Both the position numbers and the translations under genes were made by a program. Below are positions 25,456-33,166 of a stretch of 64,000 nt of DNA, in pieces. The number at the start of each line of letters is the position of its first letter. Positions within the stretch are counted from its first letter, which is position 1. Origin of the DNA: an uncultured Holophagaceae bacterium (GTDB taxonomy: Bacteria; Acidobacteriota; Holophagae; Holophagales; Holophagaceae); NCBI GenBank assembly GCA_903937385.1, contig CAIZZF010000010.1, positions 62,001-126,000 on the forward strand. The letters run 5' to 3'. The notes beneath the pieces are model-generated. The model was not told the DNA's origin. It saw nothing but the letters and a program-made list of their open reading frames with translations, and ran no database searches.

Positions 25456-26814
25456 ATGTTCGACAGCCTTACCCAGAAGCTCAGCCAGGCAATGAAGGCC
25501 CTCCGGGGCCAGTCGAAGCTGACGGAAGCCAACCTGGAAGGCGTGCTGCGTGAAGTGCGCATGGCCCTGCTTGAGGCCGACGTCCATGTGAGCGTGGCCC
25601 GCACCTTCCTCCAGCGGGTGAAGGAGAAGGCGCTGGGCGCCGAGGTGCTGCAGGGGCTGAATCCCACCCAGGCCTTCATCGACATCGTCCACCGCGAGCT
25701 GGTGGAGATCATGGGCGGCCAGGCTCCCGAACATCCCATCACCTTCGCCACCCACCCGCCGACCGTGGTGATGATGGTGGGCCTGCAGGGCGCGGGCAAG
25801 ACCACCACCTGCGGCAAGCTGGCGCTGTTCCTCAAGAAGCTGGGCCGCTCGCCCCTGCTGGTGCCCGCGGACGTCTACCGGCCCGCGGCCATTGAGCAGC
25901 TCCACGTGGTGGCCAGGGATGCCGGCGTGCCCTCCTTCCGCACCACGGAGACGGATCCCGTGGCCATCTGCGCCGCGGCGGTGGCCGAGGCCCGGCTAAA
26001 GGGCTGGGATGTGGTGGTGCTGGACACCGCGGGCCGCCTCCACCTGGACGAAGGCCTCATGGAGGAGCTGGCCCGCATCAAGGCGGCCACTTCGCCCGAC
26101 GAGATCCTCTTCGTGGCCGATGCCATGACAGGCCAGGACGCGGTCCGCAGCGCCACGGCCTTCCACGAGAAGCTGGGCATCACCGGCGTGGTGCTCACCA
26201 AGACCGACGGCGACACCCGCGGCGGCGCGGCCTTCAGCATCAAGCAGGCCACGGGCCGGCCGCTGAAGTTCGTGGGCGAGGGCGAGAAGCTGGAGGACTT
26301 CCAGCGCTTCCATCCAGACCGCATGGCCCAGCGCATCCTCGGCATGGGCGACGTGCTGAGCCTCATCGAGCACGCCAAGGACCGCATCGACGAGAAGGAA
26401 GCGGAGGTCATGGCCAAGCGCATGGCCAAGAACCAGTTCACCCTCGAGGACATGCGGAAGCAGTTCCAGCAGGTCCAGAAGCTGGGCTCCATGAACAAGA
26501 TCCTCGGCATGCTGCCGGGCCTGGGCCAGATGAAGGATCAGCTGGCGAGCGTGGCCACGGACAAGCGCATCAAGCACCTGGAAGCCATCATCAACTCCAT
26601 GACCCCCGCCGAGCGGGCCAACCACAACCTGCTGGACGGCAAACGCAAGCGCCGCATCGCCTCGGGCTGCGGCCGCCCTGTGAGCGAGATCAACCAGCTG
26701 CTCAAACAGTTCGTGGAGACCAAGAAGCTCATGGGCCAGATGAACGACCCCAAGTTCATGGCCCGCATGCAGCGCATGGGCAAACTGGGCGGCGCCCCCA
26801 ACCTGCCGTTCTGA
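25456..26814 (+). CDS. ffh: Signal recognition particle protein Ffh
   Basis: The 452-residue SRP GTPase targets nascent membrane proteins to FtsY and the translocon. In order: the N-terminal helical bundle (1-90), the NG GTPase domain with GLQGAGKT at 109-116, DTAGRLH and TKTDGDTRGGA, then the methionine-rich M domain (about 300-452). The SRP RNA-binding helix is RKRRIASGCGRPVSEINQLL, and the M domain ends in clustered methionines. The length is normal. No SRP RNA gene was seen nearby. Confidence 0.97.
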   Translation: MFDSLTQKLSQAMKALRGQSKLTEANLEGVLREVRMALLEADVHVSVARTFLQRVKEKALGAEVLQGLNPTQAFIDIVHRELVEIMGGQAPEHPITFATHPPTVVMMVGLQGAGKTTTCGKLALFLKKLGRSPLLVPADVYRPAAIEQLHVVARDAGVPSFRTTETDPVAICAAAVAEARLKGWDVVVLDTAGRLHLDEGLMEELARIKAATSPDEILFVADAMTGQDAVRSATAFHEKLGITGVVLTKTDGDTRGGAAFSIKQATGRPLKFVGEGEKLEDFQRFHPDRMAQRILGMGDVLSLIEHAKDRIDEKEAEVMAKRMAKNQFTLEDMRKQFQQVQKLGSMNKILGMLPGLGQMKDQLASVATDKRIKHLEAIINSMTPAERANHNLLDGKRKRRIASGCGRPVSEINQLLKQFVETKKLMGQMNDPKFMARMQRMGKLGGAPNLPF

Positions 26815-26824
26815 CACTCCGGCC

Positions 26825-28312
26825 ATGCAGGCGCCCCGCCCCACCCTGATCCGCGCTGGACTCCTGGGCCTCCTGGTGTTGCTGCTGCTGGGCCTCGGCA
26901 GCCTGGGTTTTACCCTGCTGCGGCCCCCCGCTGCCGAGCGGGTGCTGATCCTGCGGTCCTCCCTGGACAGCCAGGGGAAGGACCTCGGCCCCGGCCTGGA
27001 GACCCTGCTCTCGGACTACATGGAGATCCTCGCCGGCGCCACCGTCACCCACGGCAAGACCCTGCCTTCCACCGCAGAGCTCCAGCAGCTGCCTCCCGGC
27101 ATGCGGCTGCTGCGGTTCCAGGGCCGCCGCGACAAGGATCTCCTGGCCTTGAGCCTGGAATGGAACACCGTCGCCCGGCTGCTGGCGGCCCAGCCCTGGG
27201 TCTCGGACGTGGCCCCCGCCCGGGAACCCGCCAGGACCCTGGACCATGTCGTCCAGCACTGGCCCCTGGTGACCCGGGTGCGGCGGCTGAATGAGCTGCT
27301 GCCGCGCGCGCCTGGCAACTTCTGGCTGCTGCTGGAAGGACTCGCCATCGGGGATGACCTCGCGGCGTCGAGCCATCTGCCGAAGTCCTGGCAGCTGGTC
27401 GAGGAGGAGCCGGGCTGCGCCACGGCCTGGGCGGCCCTCGGTGACCACCTCTACCGCAGCCTCTGGGTCAACCCGGAGGAGGCGGGCGTCGGCCTGAACT
27501 CCCGGACCCACCATGCCTTCCGGAAGGCCGTGGACCTTGTGCCCGGCTACCCCCGGGCGACCTTTCTCTGGTCCCTGATGCTGACGGACACCGGCAACCA
27601 GAGCCCGGCCCTCCGCCTGCTCAAGGAGGCACTCCGCATGCGGCCGGGCAGCGCCGACCTCTACCTGGGGGTGGCCTACGCCAGCCGGACCTCGGGATTG
27701 CTGGAGAACGCCTGCCGGGCCCTGGTCCGGCGGAATGACCTGCTGGGGCACCTGGCCTCGCCCTCGGCCTGGTTCGCCGAGACCACCTACCTCTACCTCG
27801 GAGACCACGCAGCCTTCGGCCAGGAGCTCCTCCGGGTCCGCAGCCTCCGCCAGGACGCGAGCACCTTCTTCTACCAGGGCTACTTCGCCCTGCTCCAGGG
27901 CCAGCGCGAAGCAGCCCTGGGCTTCCTGAGGGCAGGCAGCGCTCCAGCCATGGAGCCCATCCCCTTCCGCGACCTGTGTCTCGCCTACCGGGCCTACCTT
28001 GAGGGCCGGGTCAGCGAAGGCCTGCAGTTGCTGCACGAGGTGGACGAGGTCCGTGGCAAGCTCCGGATCCCCGACGGCGAGTGGACCTTCAAGGAAGCCG
28101 AGGCCTACTCGCTCCTGGGCGACGCGGATCACGGCATCGACTGCGCCACCCGGGCCTTCGTGCAGGGCTTCAGCTGCGCCGACTGGTATGAGGCCTCTCC
28201 GTTCCTGGCGCGGGTCCGGGCGCATCCCCGCTGGCCCACGCTCCGCCGGAACGTGCGGGAACGTCAGGCCGAGCTGGCGGGCAGCTTCCCCCCAGCCGCC
28301 TTCGATCCCTGA
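26825..28312 (+). CDS. Membrane-anchored TPR-like protein
   Basis: The 495-residue product has one N-terminal membrane helix (about 10-33) and then a helical solenoid. TPR-type pairs are visible from about residue 190 (AWAALGDHLYRSLWVNPEEA, AFRKAVDLVPGYPRATFLW, ALRLLKEALRMRPGSADLYLG). It begins 10 bp after ffh in the same direction, suggesting co-transcription. It is probably a periplasm-facing scaffold. No named family is recognised. Confidence 0.75.
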   Translation: MQAPRPTLIRAGLLGLLVLLLLGLGSLGFTLLRPPAAERVLILRSSLDSQGKDLGPGLETLLSDYMEILAGATVTHGKTLPSTAELQQLPPGMRLLRFQGRRDKDLLALSLEWNTVARLLAAQPWVSDVAPAREPARTLDHVVQHWPLVTRVRRLNELLPRAPGNFWLLLEGLAIGDDLAASSHLPKSWQLVEEEPGCATAWAALGDHLYRSLWVNPEEAGVGLNSRTHHAFRKAVDLVPGYPRATFLWSLMLTDTGNQSPALRLLKEALRMRPGSADLYLGVAYASRTSGLLENACRALVRRNDLLGHLASPSAWFAETTYLYLGDHAAFGQELLRVRSLRQDASTFFYQGYFALLQGQREAALGFLRAGSAPAMEPIPFRDLCLAYRAYLEGRVSEGLQLLHEVDEVRGKLRIPDGEWTFKEAEAYSLLGDADHGIDCATRAFVQGFSCADWYEASPFLARVRAHPRWPTLRRNVRERQAELAGSFPPAAFDP

Positions 28313-28360
28313 CAACCCCTTATGGCACCGGCCGGTTTCCGTGGGAACACCAATTAGGGC

Positions 28361-28389
28361 TTGGGACTTGGGCCCTTCCGCGCTACACT
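28361..28389 (+). promoter_or_regulatory. Sigma-70-type promoter of rpsP
   Basis: TTGGGA (28361-28366) and TACACT (28384-28389) are separated by exactly 17 bp and lie 21 bp before the rpsP start. Confidence 0.6.
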
Positions 28390-28409
28390 TTCCTGCTCAG
28401 GGAGTACCC

Positions 28410-28652
28410 ATGCTTTCGATCCGACTTGCTCGCAATGGTGCCAAGAAGCGCCCGTTCTACCACATCGTCGTCTCCGAGAACGACCGCATCCCGACGGGCC
28501 AGGCCCTCGAGGTGCTCGGCTTCGTGAACCCCATCGCCGGCACCGGCGAGGCGGTTCGGATCGACGTGGAGAAGGCCAAGTCCTGGCTCCAGAAGGGCGC
28601 CCAGCCCTCCAAGACCGTGCTCGACCTGTTCAAGAAGAACCAGGTCCTGTAG
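28410..28652 (+). CDS. rpsP: 30S ribosomal protein S16
   Basis: The 80-residue protein matches S16 throughout: MLSIRLARNGAKKRPFYHIV at the N-terminus, the central LGFVNPI, and the WLQKGAQPS motif near the end. The start follows GGGAG 6 bp away. It binds 16S rRNA early in 30S assembly. It heads the cluster rpsP-khpA-rimM. Confidence 0.98.
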   Translation: MLSIRLARNGAKKRPFYHIVVSENDRIPTGQALEVLGFVNPIAGTGEAVRIDVEKAKSWLQKGAQPSKTVLDLFKKNQVL

Positions 28653-28668
28653 CCCGAATTCGTATCGC

Positions 28669-28700
28669 GAAAGCCGGGCGCAGGTCCGGCTTTCTTTGTT
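28669..28700 (+). terminator. Terminator/attenuator between rpsP and khpA
   Basis: A stem of GAAAGCCGG (28669-28677) and CCGGCTTTC (28686-28694) is followed by TTTGTT. It lies 17 bp after rpsP, so S16 may be expressed above the downstream genes. Confidence 0.75.
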
Positions 28701-28724
28701 CTTCGCGCCTCCCCTGGAGCGACC

Positions 28725-28979
28725 ATGGACTTCGAAGCCTTCCTGCGAGATGTGCTGACCCCCCTGCTCGACCACCCGGACGCCTTTCGCGTCGAAGTGG
28801 CGGGCGAGGGCCGCAGGCGCGATGTGCTGGTCTATGCCGATCCCCGGGACCGCGGCCGCATCATCGGCAAGCACGGCCGCATGATCTCGGCCCTGCGCAC
28901 CCTCTGCAAGGCGGCGGGCGAGAAGGCTGGCGTGGTGGTGGAGCTGGAGCTCTACGACGAGGATGAGCGGGAGGCCTAG
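28725..28979 (+). CDS. khpA: KH-domain RNA-binding protein KhpA
   Basis: The 84-residue product is a single KH domain with the GxxG loop RIIGKHGRMI, preceded by the usual VEVAGEGRRRDVLVYADPRD. KhpA (YlqC) binds RNA and in several bacteria works with KhpB in cell-division and small-RNA control. Its stop abuts the rimM start without a spacer, and the position between rpsP and rimM is the conserved one. Confidence 0.93.
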   Translation: MDFEAFLRDVLTPLLDHPDAFRVEVAGEGRRRDVLVYADPRDRGRIIGKHGRMISALRTLCKAAGEKAGVVVELELYDEDEREA

Positions 28980-29531
28980 ATGCTGCTCGCAGGTCATCTC
29001 GCCAAGATCCAGGGACTCAAGGGTGAGTTCCTCTTCCACTCGGTCATGGACCATCCCGAGCGCCTGGAAGGCATGGCCGGATTGATTCTCGCGCCCCCGC
29101 ATCAGGACCTTGAGCGCAATGAAGCGCAGCCCCCGGCGCGGGCTGTGAGCCTGCGGCTCTTCCGCTGGCACCAGGAGCGCCCCTGCCTGGCCTTCGCGGA
29201 CCTGCCGGATCGCACCGCGGCGGAGGCCCTCAAGGGCTGGGCGCTGTGGATGCCCGAGGCCGAGGCCACCCTGGAGGAGGGCGAGAGCTTCCGCCACCAG
29301 TGGGTCGGCTGCGAGGTCTTCGTCGCCGACCGCAAGGTGGGCGAGGTGCTCCGCCTGGATCCGGCCCCCACCGGCTACGACATGGTGGTCATGAAGGACC
29401 TGCGGCCCGGCCGCACCGGCCAGCGGGACATCCCCTACATCAAGGCCTGGTGGACCCTGGACCTCCCGAACCATCGGCTGGACCTGGATCCGCCCCCGGG
29501 CCTGCTCGACGTGAATCTGGTCGGCGACTGA
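28980..29531 (+). CDS. rimM: Ribosome maturation factor RimM
   Basis: The 183-residue protein starts one base after the khpA stop. The N-terminal RimM domain begins LLAGHLAKIQGLKGEFLFH, matching the family G-x-I-x-x-x-x-G-x-x-G-E start. The C-terminal PRC-barrel-like part includes WVGCEVFVADRKVGEVLRL and DIPYIKAWW. It assists assembly of the 30S head with S19. The order usually continues with trmD and rplS; here it does not. Confidence 0.92.
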   Translation: MLLAGHLAKIQGLKGEFLFHSVMDHPERLEGMAGLILAPPHQDLERNEAQPPARAVSLRLFRWHQERPCLAFADLPDRTAAEALKGWALWMPEAEATLEEGESFRHQWVGCEVFVADRKVGEVLRLDPAPTGYDMVVMKDLRPGRTGQRDIPYIKAWWTLDLPNHRLDLDPPPGLLDVNLVGD

Positions 29532-29552
29532 TCCTTCTGCAAAGAAAAGATC

Positions 29553-29630
29553 ACCACCAAGACGCCAAGGCACCAAGAACAGCGGAAACGCGTTCTCATG
29601 CAGTTCTTGGTGTCTTGGTGCCTTGGTGGT
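29553..29630. repeat. Imperfect 28-bp inverted repeat built from CACCAAGA-like units
   Basis: The arms at 29553-29580 and 29603-29630 are reverse complements with about four mismatches, around a 22-bp loop. Each arm is itself a short tandem of ACCAAG-type units. It lies in the gap after rimM and probably forms a long hairpin. Confidence 0.7.
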
Positions 29631-29664
29631 AAGCAGTTGTTGTTCTGCTCTTGAACACAGGTTG

Positions 29665-30162
29665 ATGCGAGGCCCCATGGCTTTCTCTCTCGAGCGCCTC
29701 AAGCAGACTGTCGGCATGCGGCTCTTCGGCTGGCTGAAGATCCCCTTGCTGGCCTCGGTGCGGCCCAGTGTCGTGGAGCTGTCCGAGACCCGCTGTGTGG
29801 TGAGGATCCCGCTCCGGCGCTGGACCCGGAACCACCTGGGGTCCATGTATTTCGGGGCCCTGGCCATCGGCGCCGACTGCGCCGGGGGCCTGCTGGCCAT
29901 GGACGCCATCCGGCGCTCCGGCGGCGGGGTCTCGCTGGTCTTCAAGGCCTTCCAGGCCAGCTTTCTGAAGCGCCCCGAGAGCGATGTCTACTTCATCTGC
30001 GAGGAAGGCGCCGCCATCCGCGATCAGGTCCGGCGCGCGCTCGAGAGCCCGGAGCGCATCACGGAGCCCATGCACATGCAAGCCGCCGTCCGGACCCCGG
30101 ACGGCGGCTTCGAGCCTGTGGCGGAGTTCACCCTGGAACTCAGCCTCAAGCGCACTAGTTGA
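29665..30162 (+). CDS. DUF4442-type hotdog protein (thioesterase-like)
   Basis: The start at 29665 (MRGPMAFSLERLKQTVG) or at the ATG 12 bp later gives 165 or 161 residues; neither has a convincing ribosome-binding site. The pattern VRIPLRRWTRNHLGSMYFGALAIGAD, an Asn-His-hydroxyl segment leading into a long hydrophobic helix, is typical of DUF4442/PaaI-like hotdog proteins. It suggests acyl-CoA or acyl-carrier thioester hydrolysis. Its last bases overlap the end of the convergent sppA by 8 bp. Confidence 0.75.
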   Translation: MRGPMAFSLERLKQTVGMRLFGWLKIPLLASVRPSVVELSETRCVVRIPLRRWTRNHLGSMYFGALAIGADCAGGLLAMDAIRRSGGGVSLVFKAFQASFLKRPESDVYFICEEGAAIRDQVRRALESPERITEPMHMQAAVRTPDGGFEPVAEFTLELSLKRTS

Positions 30163-31930
30163 CGTCAATCTCGAAGGGCATCCGGGCGTAGACGCCGCGT
30201 GGATCGTTCAGGGCTGACAGCCGCTCGAACTGGGCCTTGAAGCGCTCCGTGAGCAGCTCCACGGGACCGGACCGAGTCAGCTTGCGGGGCTTGCCCTGGC
30301 CAAAGCTTTTGAGGATCTCGCGGAAGGTGTCGGGCTCCCGCTCGGGGCCGACCAGATAGAAATCACCCTCAGCCTTGGCCAGCTTGGCGGCGTGCTTCAC
30401 CGCGTCACCGAGACCACCCAGCTCATCCACCAGCCCCAGCTTCAGGGCCTCCTGGCCAGACCAGACGCGGCCCTGAGCGATCTCGTGAACCGCTTCTCGC
30501 TTCAGCTTCCGGCTGTCGGCCACCTTGGCGATGAACTGCTCATAGATGTGGTCCACGATGCCCTGGATGCGGGCCAGCTCCAGCTCGGTCTTGGGGCGGG
30601 TCATGGTCCCGAGGCTGGCCATCTTCGCGGTCTGCACACTGTCCCAAGTGATGCCGTGCTCGTTGGCGAGCTTCTTCACGTTGGGCAGCATCCCGAACAC
30701 ACCGATGGAGCCCGTGATGGTGGTGGGCTCCGCGAAGATGCGGTCCCCGTAGGTGCTGATCCAGTAGCCGCCAGAGGCCGCCAGGTGGCCCATGGAGATC
30801 ACCACAGGCTTGAGCTTGCGGGTGACCACCACCTCGCGCTGGATGAGCTCCGAGGCCGAGGCGCTGCCGCCGGGGCTGTTCACGCGCATGACGATGGCCT
30901 TGATCCGGTCATCCAGGCGCAGGCGGCGCAGCTCGCGGCTGAGCCGCTCCCCGCCCACCTGGCTGGGCTTGCCCTCGCCGTCCACGATCTCGCCTTCCGC
31001 GACCACCACGGCAATGCGGGTCTTGCCCGTCTTGGCCTCGCCCGGAATGCCGGCGTAGGTGGCCAGGGTGATCTGGGGGAAGTCCTTGTCCTTGGGCTGC
31101 TTGCCCGCCAGCTTCTTGAGCTCGTCCAGCACCTCGTCATAGGGCGCGATGCGGTCCACGAGACCCAGCTGCTTGGCCTCCTCGGCCTCGACCACGCCCC
31201 GCTCGTCAGCGAGGGCCTGCAGGTCCGCAGGCGCCTTCTTGCGGTCCTTGGCGACGGAGTCCTTCCAGTCGCCCCAGAGGTCCCCGAGGAGCTTCTGCAT
31301 CTGCTCACGGTTGGGCTCGCTCATGCGGTCCGTGATGAAGGGCTCTACGGCGCTCTTGTACTTGCCCACCCGAGTGACCTGCACCTCCACGCCGTACTTC
31401 TTGAAGGCCTCGCCGAAGAACATGGGCTCGCTGCCCAGGCCGTTGACCTCCATCTCGCCGAAGGGATTCATGAAGACCGTCGTGGCCCCGGCGGCCAGGT
31501 AGAAGTCCCGCTTGCTCCAGTTCAGGTTGTAGGCGAGGACCGGCTTCTTGGCCTTGAAGCGCTGCAGCGCCTCCCGCAGCTCCTTCAGCTGGGCGGGTCC
31601 GGCGCTCTGGAGGTTGCCCGTGAGAAAGAGGCCCGTGATCCGAGCATCTCCCGCCGCCCGGTCCAGGGCCTCGATGACCGCCGGCAGGGACTGGCTGTGG
31701 CTGCCACCGCCGCCCATGGCTTCGCTGATGGCCTCGCTGGGCTCCGGCTCATGCTCGCCATCGGTCAGGCTCGTGTCCAGGTCGAAGACCAGCAGGGCCT
31801 TGGCAGGCACCGTGGGCTTGCCCGAAGAGCCGACCGCGGCCAGCACCCCGAACAGCAGCAGCAGCCCCAGCCCCCCCGTAAGGACGAGGGCCAGCAGGCT
31901 GGCAAAGAAACTCTTGAAGAAGTCCTTCAT
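30155..31930 (-). CDS. sppA: Signal peptide peptidase SppA, long (67K) type
   Basis: A 591-residue inner-membrane serine protease that clears cleaved signal peptides. The start at 31930 begins with an N-terminal anchor (MKDFFKSFFASLLALVLTGG). Two tandem ClpP-like domains follow. The catalytic lysine is K192 in GKYKSAVE, in the first domain. The nucleophile is S386 in GHLAASGGYW, in the second. This matches the double-length E. coli type, where each active site is built from both halves. It is the last gene with GC-rich, chromosome-like composition before the island. Confidence 0.95.
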   Translation of the reverse strand: MKDFFKSFFASLLALVLTGGLGLLLLFGVLAAVGSSGKPTVPAKALLVFDLDTSLTDGEHEPEPSEAISEAMGGGGSHSQSLPAVIEALDRAAGDARITGLFLTGNLQSAGPAQLKELREALQRFKAKKPVLAYNLNWSKRDFYLAAGATTVFMNPFGEMEVNGLGSEPMFFGEAFKKYGVEVQVTRVGKYKSAVEPFITDRMSEPNREQMQKLLGDLWGDWKDSVAKDRKKAPADLQALADERGVVEAEEAKQLGLVDRIAPYDEVLDELKKLAGKQPKDKDFPQITLATYAGIPGEAKTGKTRIAVVVAEGEIVDGEGKPSQVGGERLSRELRRLRLDDRIKAIVMRVNSPGGSASASELIQREVVVTRKLKPVVISMGHLAASGGYWISTYGDRIFAEPTTITGSIGVFGMLPNVKKLANEHGITWDSVQTAKMASLGTMTRPKTELELARIQGIVDHIYEQFIAKVADSRKLKREAVHEIAQGRVWSGQEALKLGLVDELGGLGDAVKHAAKLAKAEGDFYLVGPEREPDTFREILKSFGQGKPRKLTRSGPVELLTERFKAQFERLSALNDPRGVYARMPFEIDVN

Positions 31931-32273
31931 GACGGCTCCGGAAAATACGCCCCAGGATCGCATGACCAAGGGGCTGGCCATAATCTTGACTTGATTGGTA
32001 AACTTTAGGCTCCCCACGGAGGATGCTTTGTCCAACTATCCCGAAGAATTGGAGTTAGTCGTATTTTGCTAACTCTACATGATCAATTTCGGATGATTCC
32101 ATTGAACTTAGCTTACAGAGGAATAGGTGGACATCGTAAAAGTTACAAGTGGCTCTAAGTAATTCTTATTTCAGCGATTCCGTTCGTTGTCGGATTTTCA
32201 CTGTAAGTCTGATTGTAAGTCGGACAGGTTCTGGGTCTTCCTGGCCGCCCACGAAAATGTCAGAACTCACCTG
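31931..32273. other. Gene-free junction between chromosome and island
   Basis: The first ~60 bp form the upstream region of sppA. From about 31,980 base composition falls abruptly to AT-rich, with stretches such as GTAAACTTTAGG and TCGTATTTTGC. A short direct repeat (GTAAGTC at about 32,203 and 32,215) is too weak to call an attachment site. No tRNA and no convincing ORF are visible. Confidence 0.6.
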
Positions 32274-33137
32274 CTACCCCGGATAGCACTCATAGAGGTG
32301 ATGATCATGAGCCCCGAGATTTTCCGGGATGTAATCAGCCACTCTCCTCAGCTCCGGGTAATACCGTTTAGCCCCGTTCCGGAAGAGTGAGTCTGTGTAG
32401 TCCCCCCATGTGATAACAAAACGGGGATAAAAGCGGTGGGTCAGATTCCGGCCTTCCGTGTAGACATGACTCAGAATGCTCTTTCCACAGGCACCCATGG
32501 CCAAACCCTCTCGGGTCGCGCATAAATAATCCACAGAGAACCGGCCTGTCGACATCACCTCATCGAAGCAGTTGAGGTTCTCCATCGCCAAATACAGCAA
32601 CGGGAAGCGATCAGTGGTGCCTAGATTTAGGCTTTTGACCTCCACCTCCATGAGAGCCGCATCGTGGTCATGGTTCAGCAAAGGATCATCGGCGAAGTGA
32701 ACGAAATCGGGGTTGATCAAGTAGGTCACCTTCCCCCGATCAATTCGCAACGGCTGGAGCGAGAGAATAGTGATCTCGGTGCGCTTGTCCTTGAACACAG
32801 TCATACCAGTCTTGAGGCCGTGCAGACCGTCAGCACCCAGGCAGGAGTAAACGAACAAATCAGGCCGTGGAGGGAGGCCAGCCAGGCGGTGTTGCCTGTA
32901 TGCATCGCTGAGGAATACCAATGGCCTGAAATCCCTACCTGCACTGACATACCAGAAGGTCTTAGGGCGAATCCGAGGTAGGCCCAGAGGAAGCTTGATC
33001 TGCCGCCCGTGTAGAGGCTTGAAGAGGCCCGACCATTCCCGGAATGGCTGCACAGGGATTGGGCGATGTCGGTCCGAGCGAAGGTACGGATGCTGAGCAC
33101 CAGAAAGGCCAAGCGATGAATGACGAATGAGGTTCAA
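32274..33137 (-). CDS. Unknown protein, partner of the tandem AAA+ ATPase
   Basis: I do not recognise this 287-residue protein. It has no signal peptide or membrane segment. It is rich in aromatic residues, histidine and aspartate, with notable clusters FVHFADDPLLNHDHDAALMEVEV and, at the end, DYIPENLGAHDHHLYECYPG, which could bind metal. The start is a TTG at 33137 preceded by AAAGGA. It lies 29 bp after the AAA+ gene on the same strand, so the two are almost certainly one operon. Either the ATPase remodels this protein or this protein is an effector controlled by it. Confidence 0.7.
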   Translation of the reverse strand: MNLIRHSSLGLSGAQHPYLRSDRHRPIPVQPFREWSGLFKPLHGRQIKLPLGLPRIRPKTFWYVSAGRDFRPLVFLSDAYRQHRLAGLPPRPDLFVYSCLGADGLHGLKTGMTVFKDKRTEITILSLQPLRIDRGKVTYLINPDFVHFADDPLLNHDHDAALMEVEVKSLNLGTTDRFPLLYLAMENLNCFDEVMSTGRFSVDYLCATREGLAMGACGKSILSHVYTEGRNLTHRFYPRFVITWGDYTDSLFRNGAKRYYPELRRVADYIPENLGAHDHHLYECYPG

Positions 33138-33166
33138 AGGGAGTTTCCTTTAGGCTATGGAATTGC

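Noticed and set aside
30392-32008. 538-codon frame antisense to sppA
   Set aside because: SppA is unambiguous on the other strand; the opposite frame shows His/Leu/Gln-rich shadow composition.
32200-32225. GTAAGTC direct repeats as island attachment site
   Set aside because: Seven-base copies 12 bp apart are too short and too close to be attL/attR.
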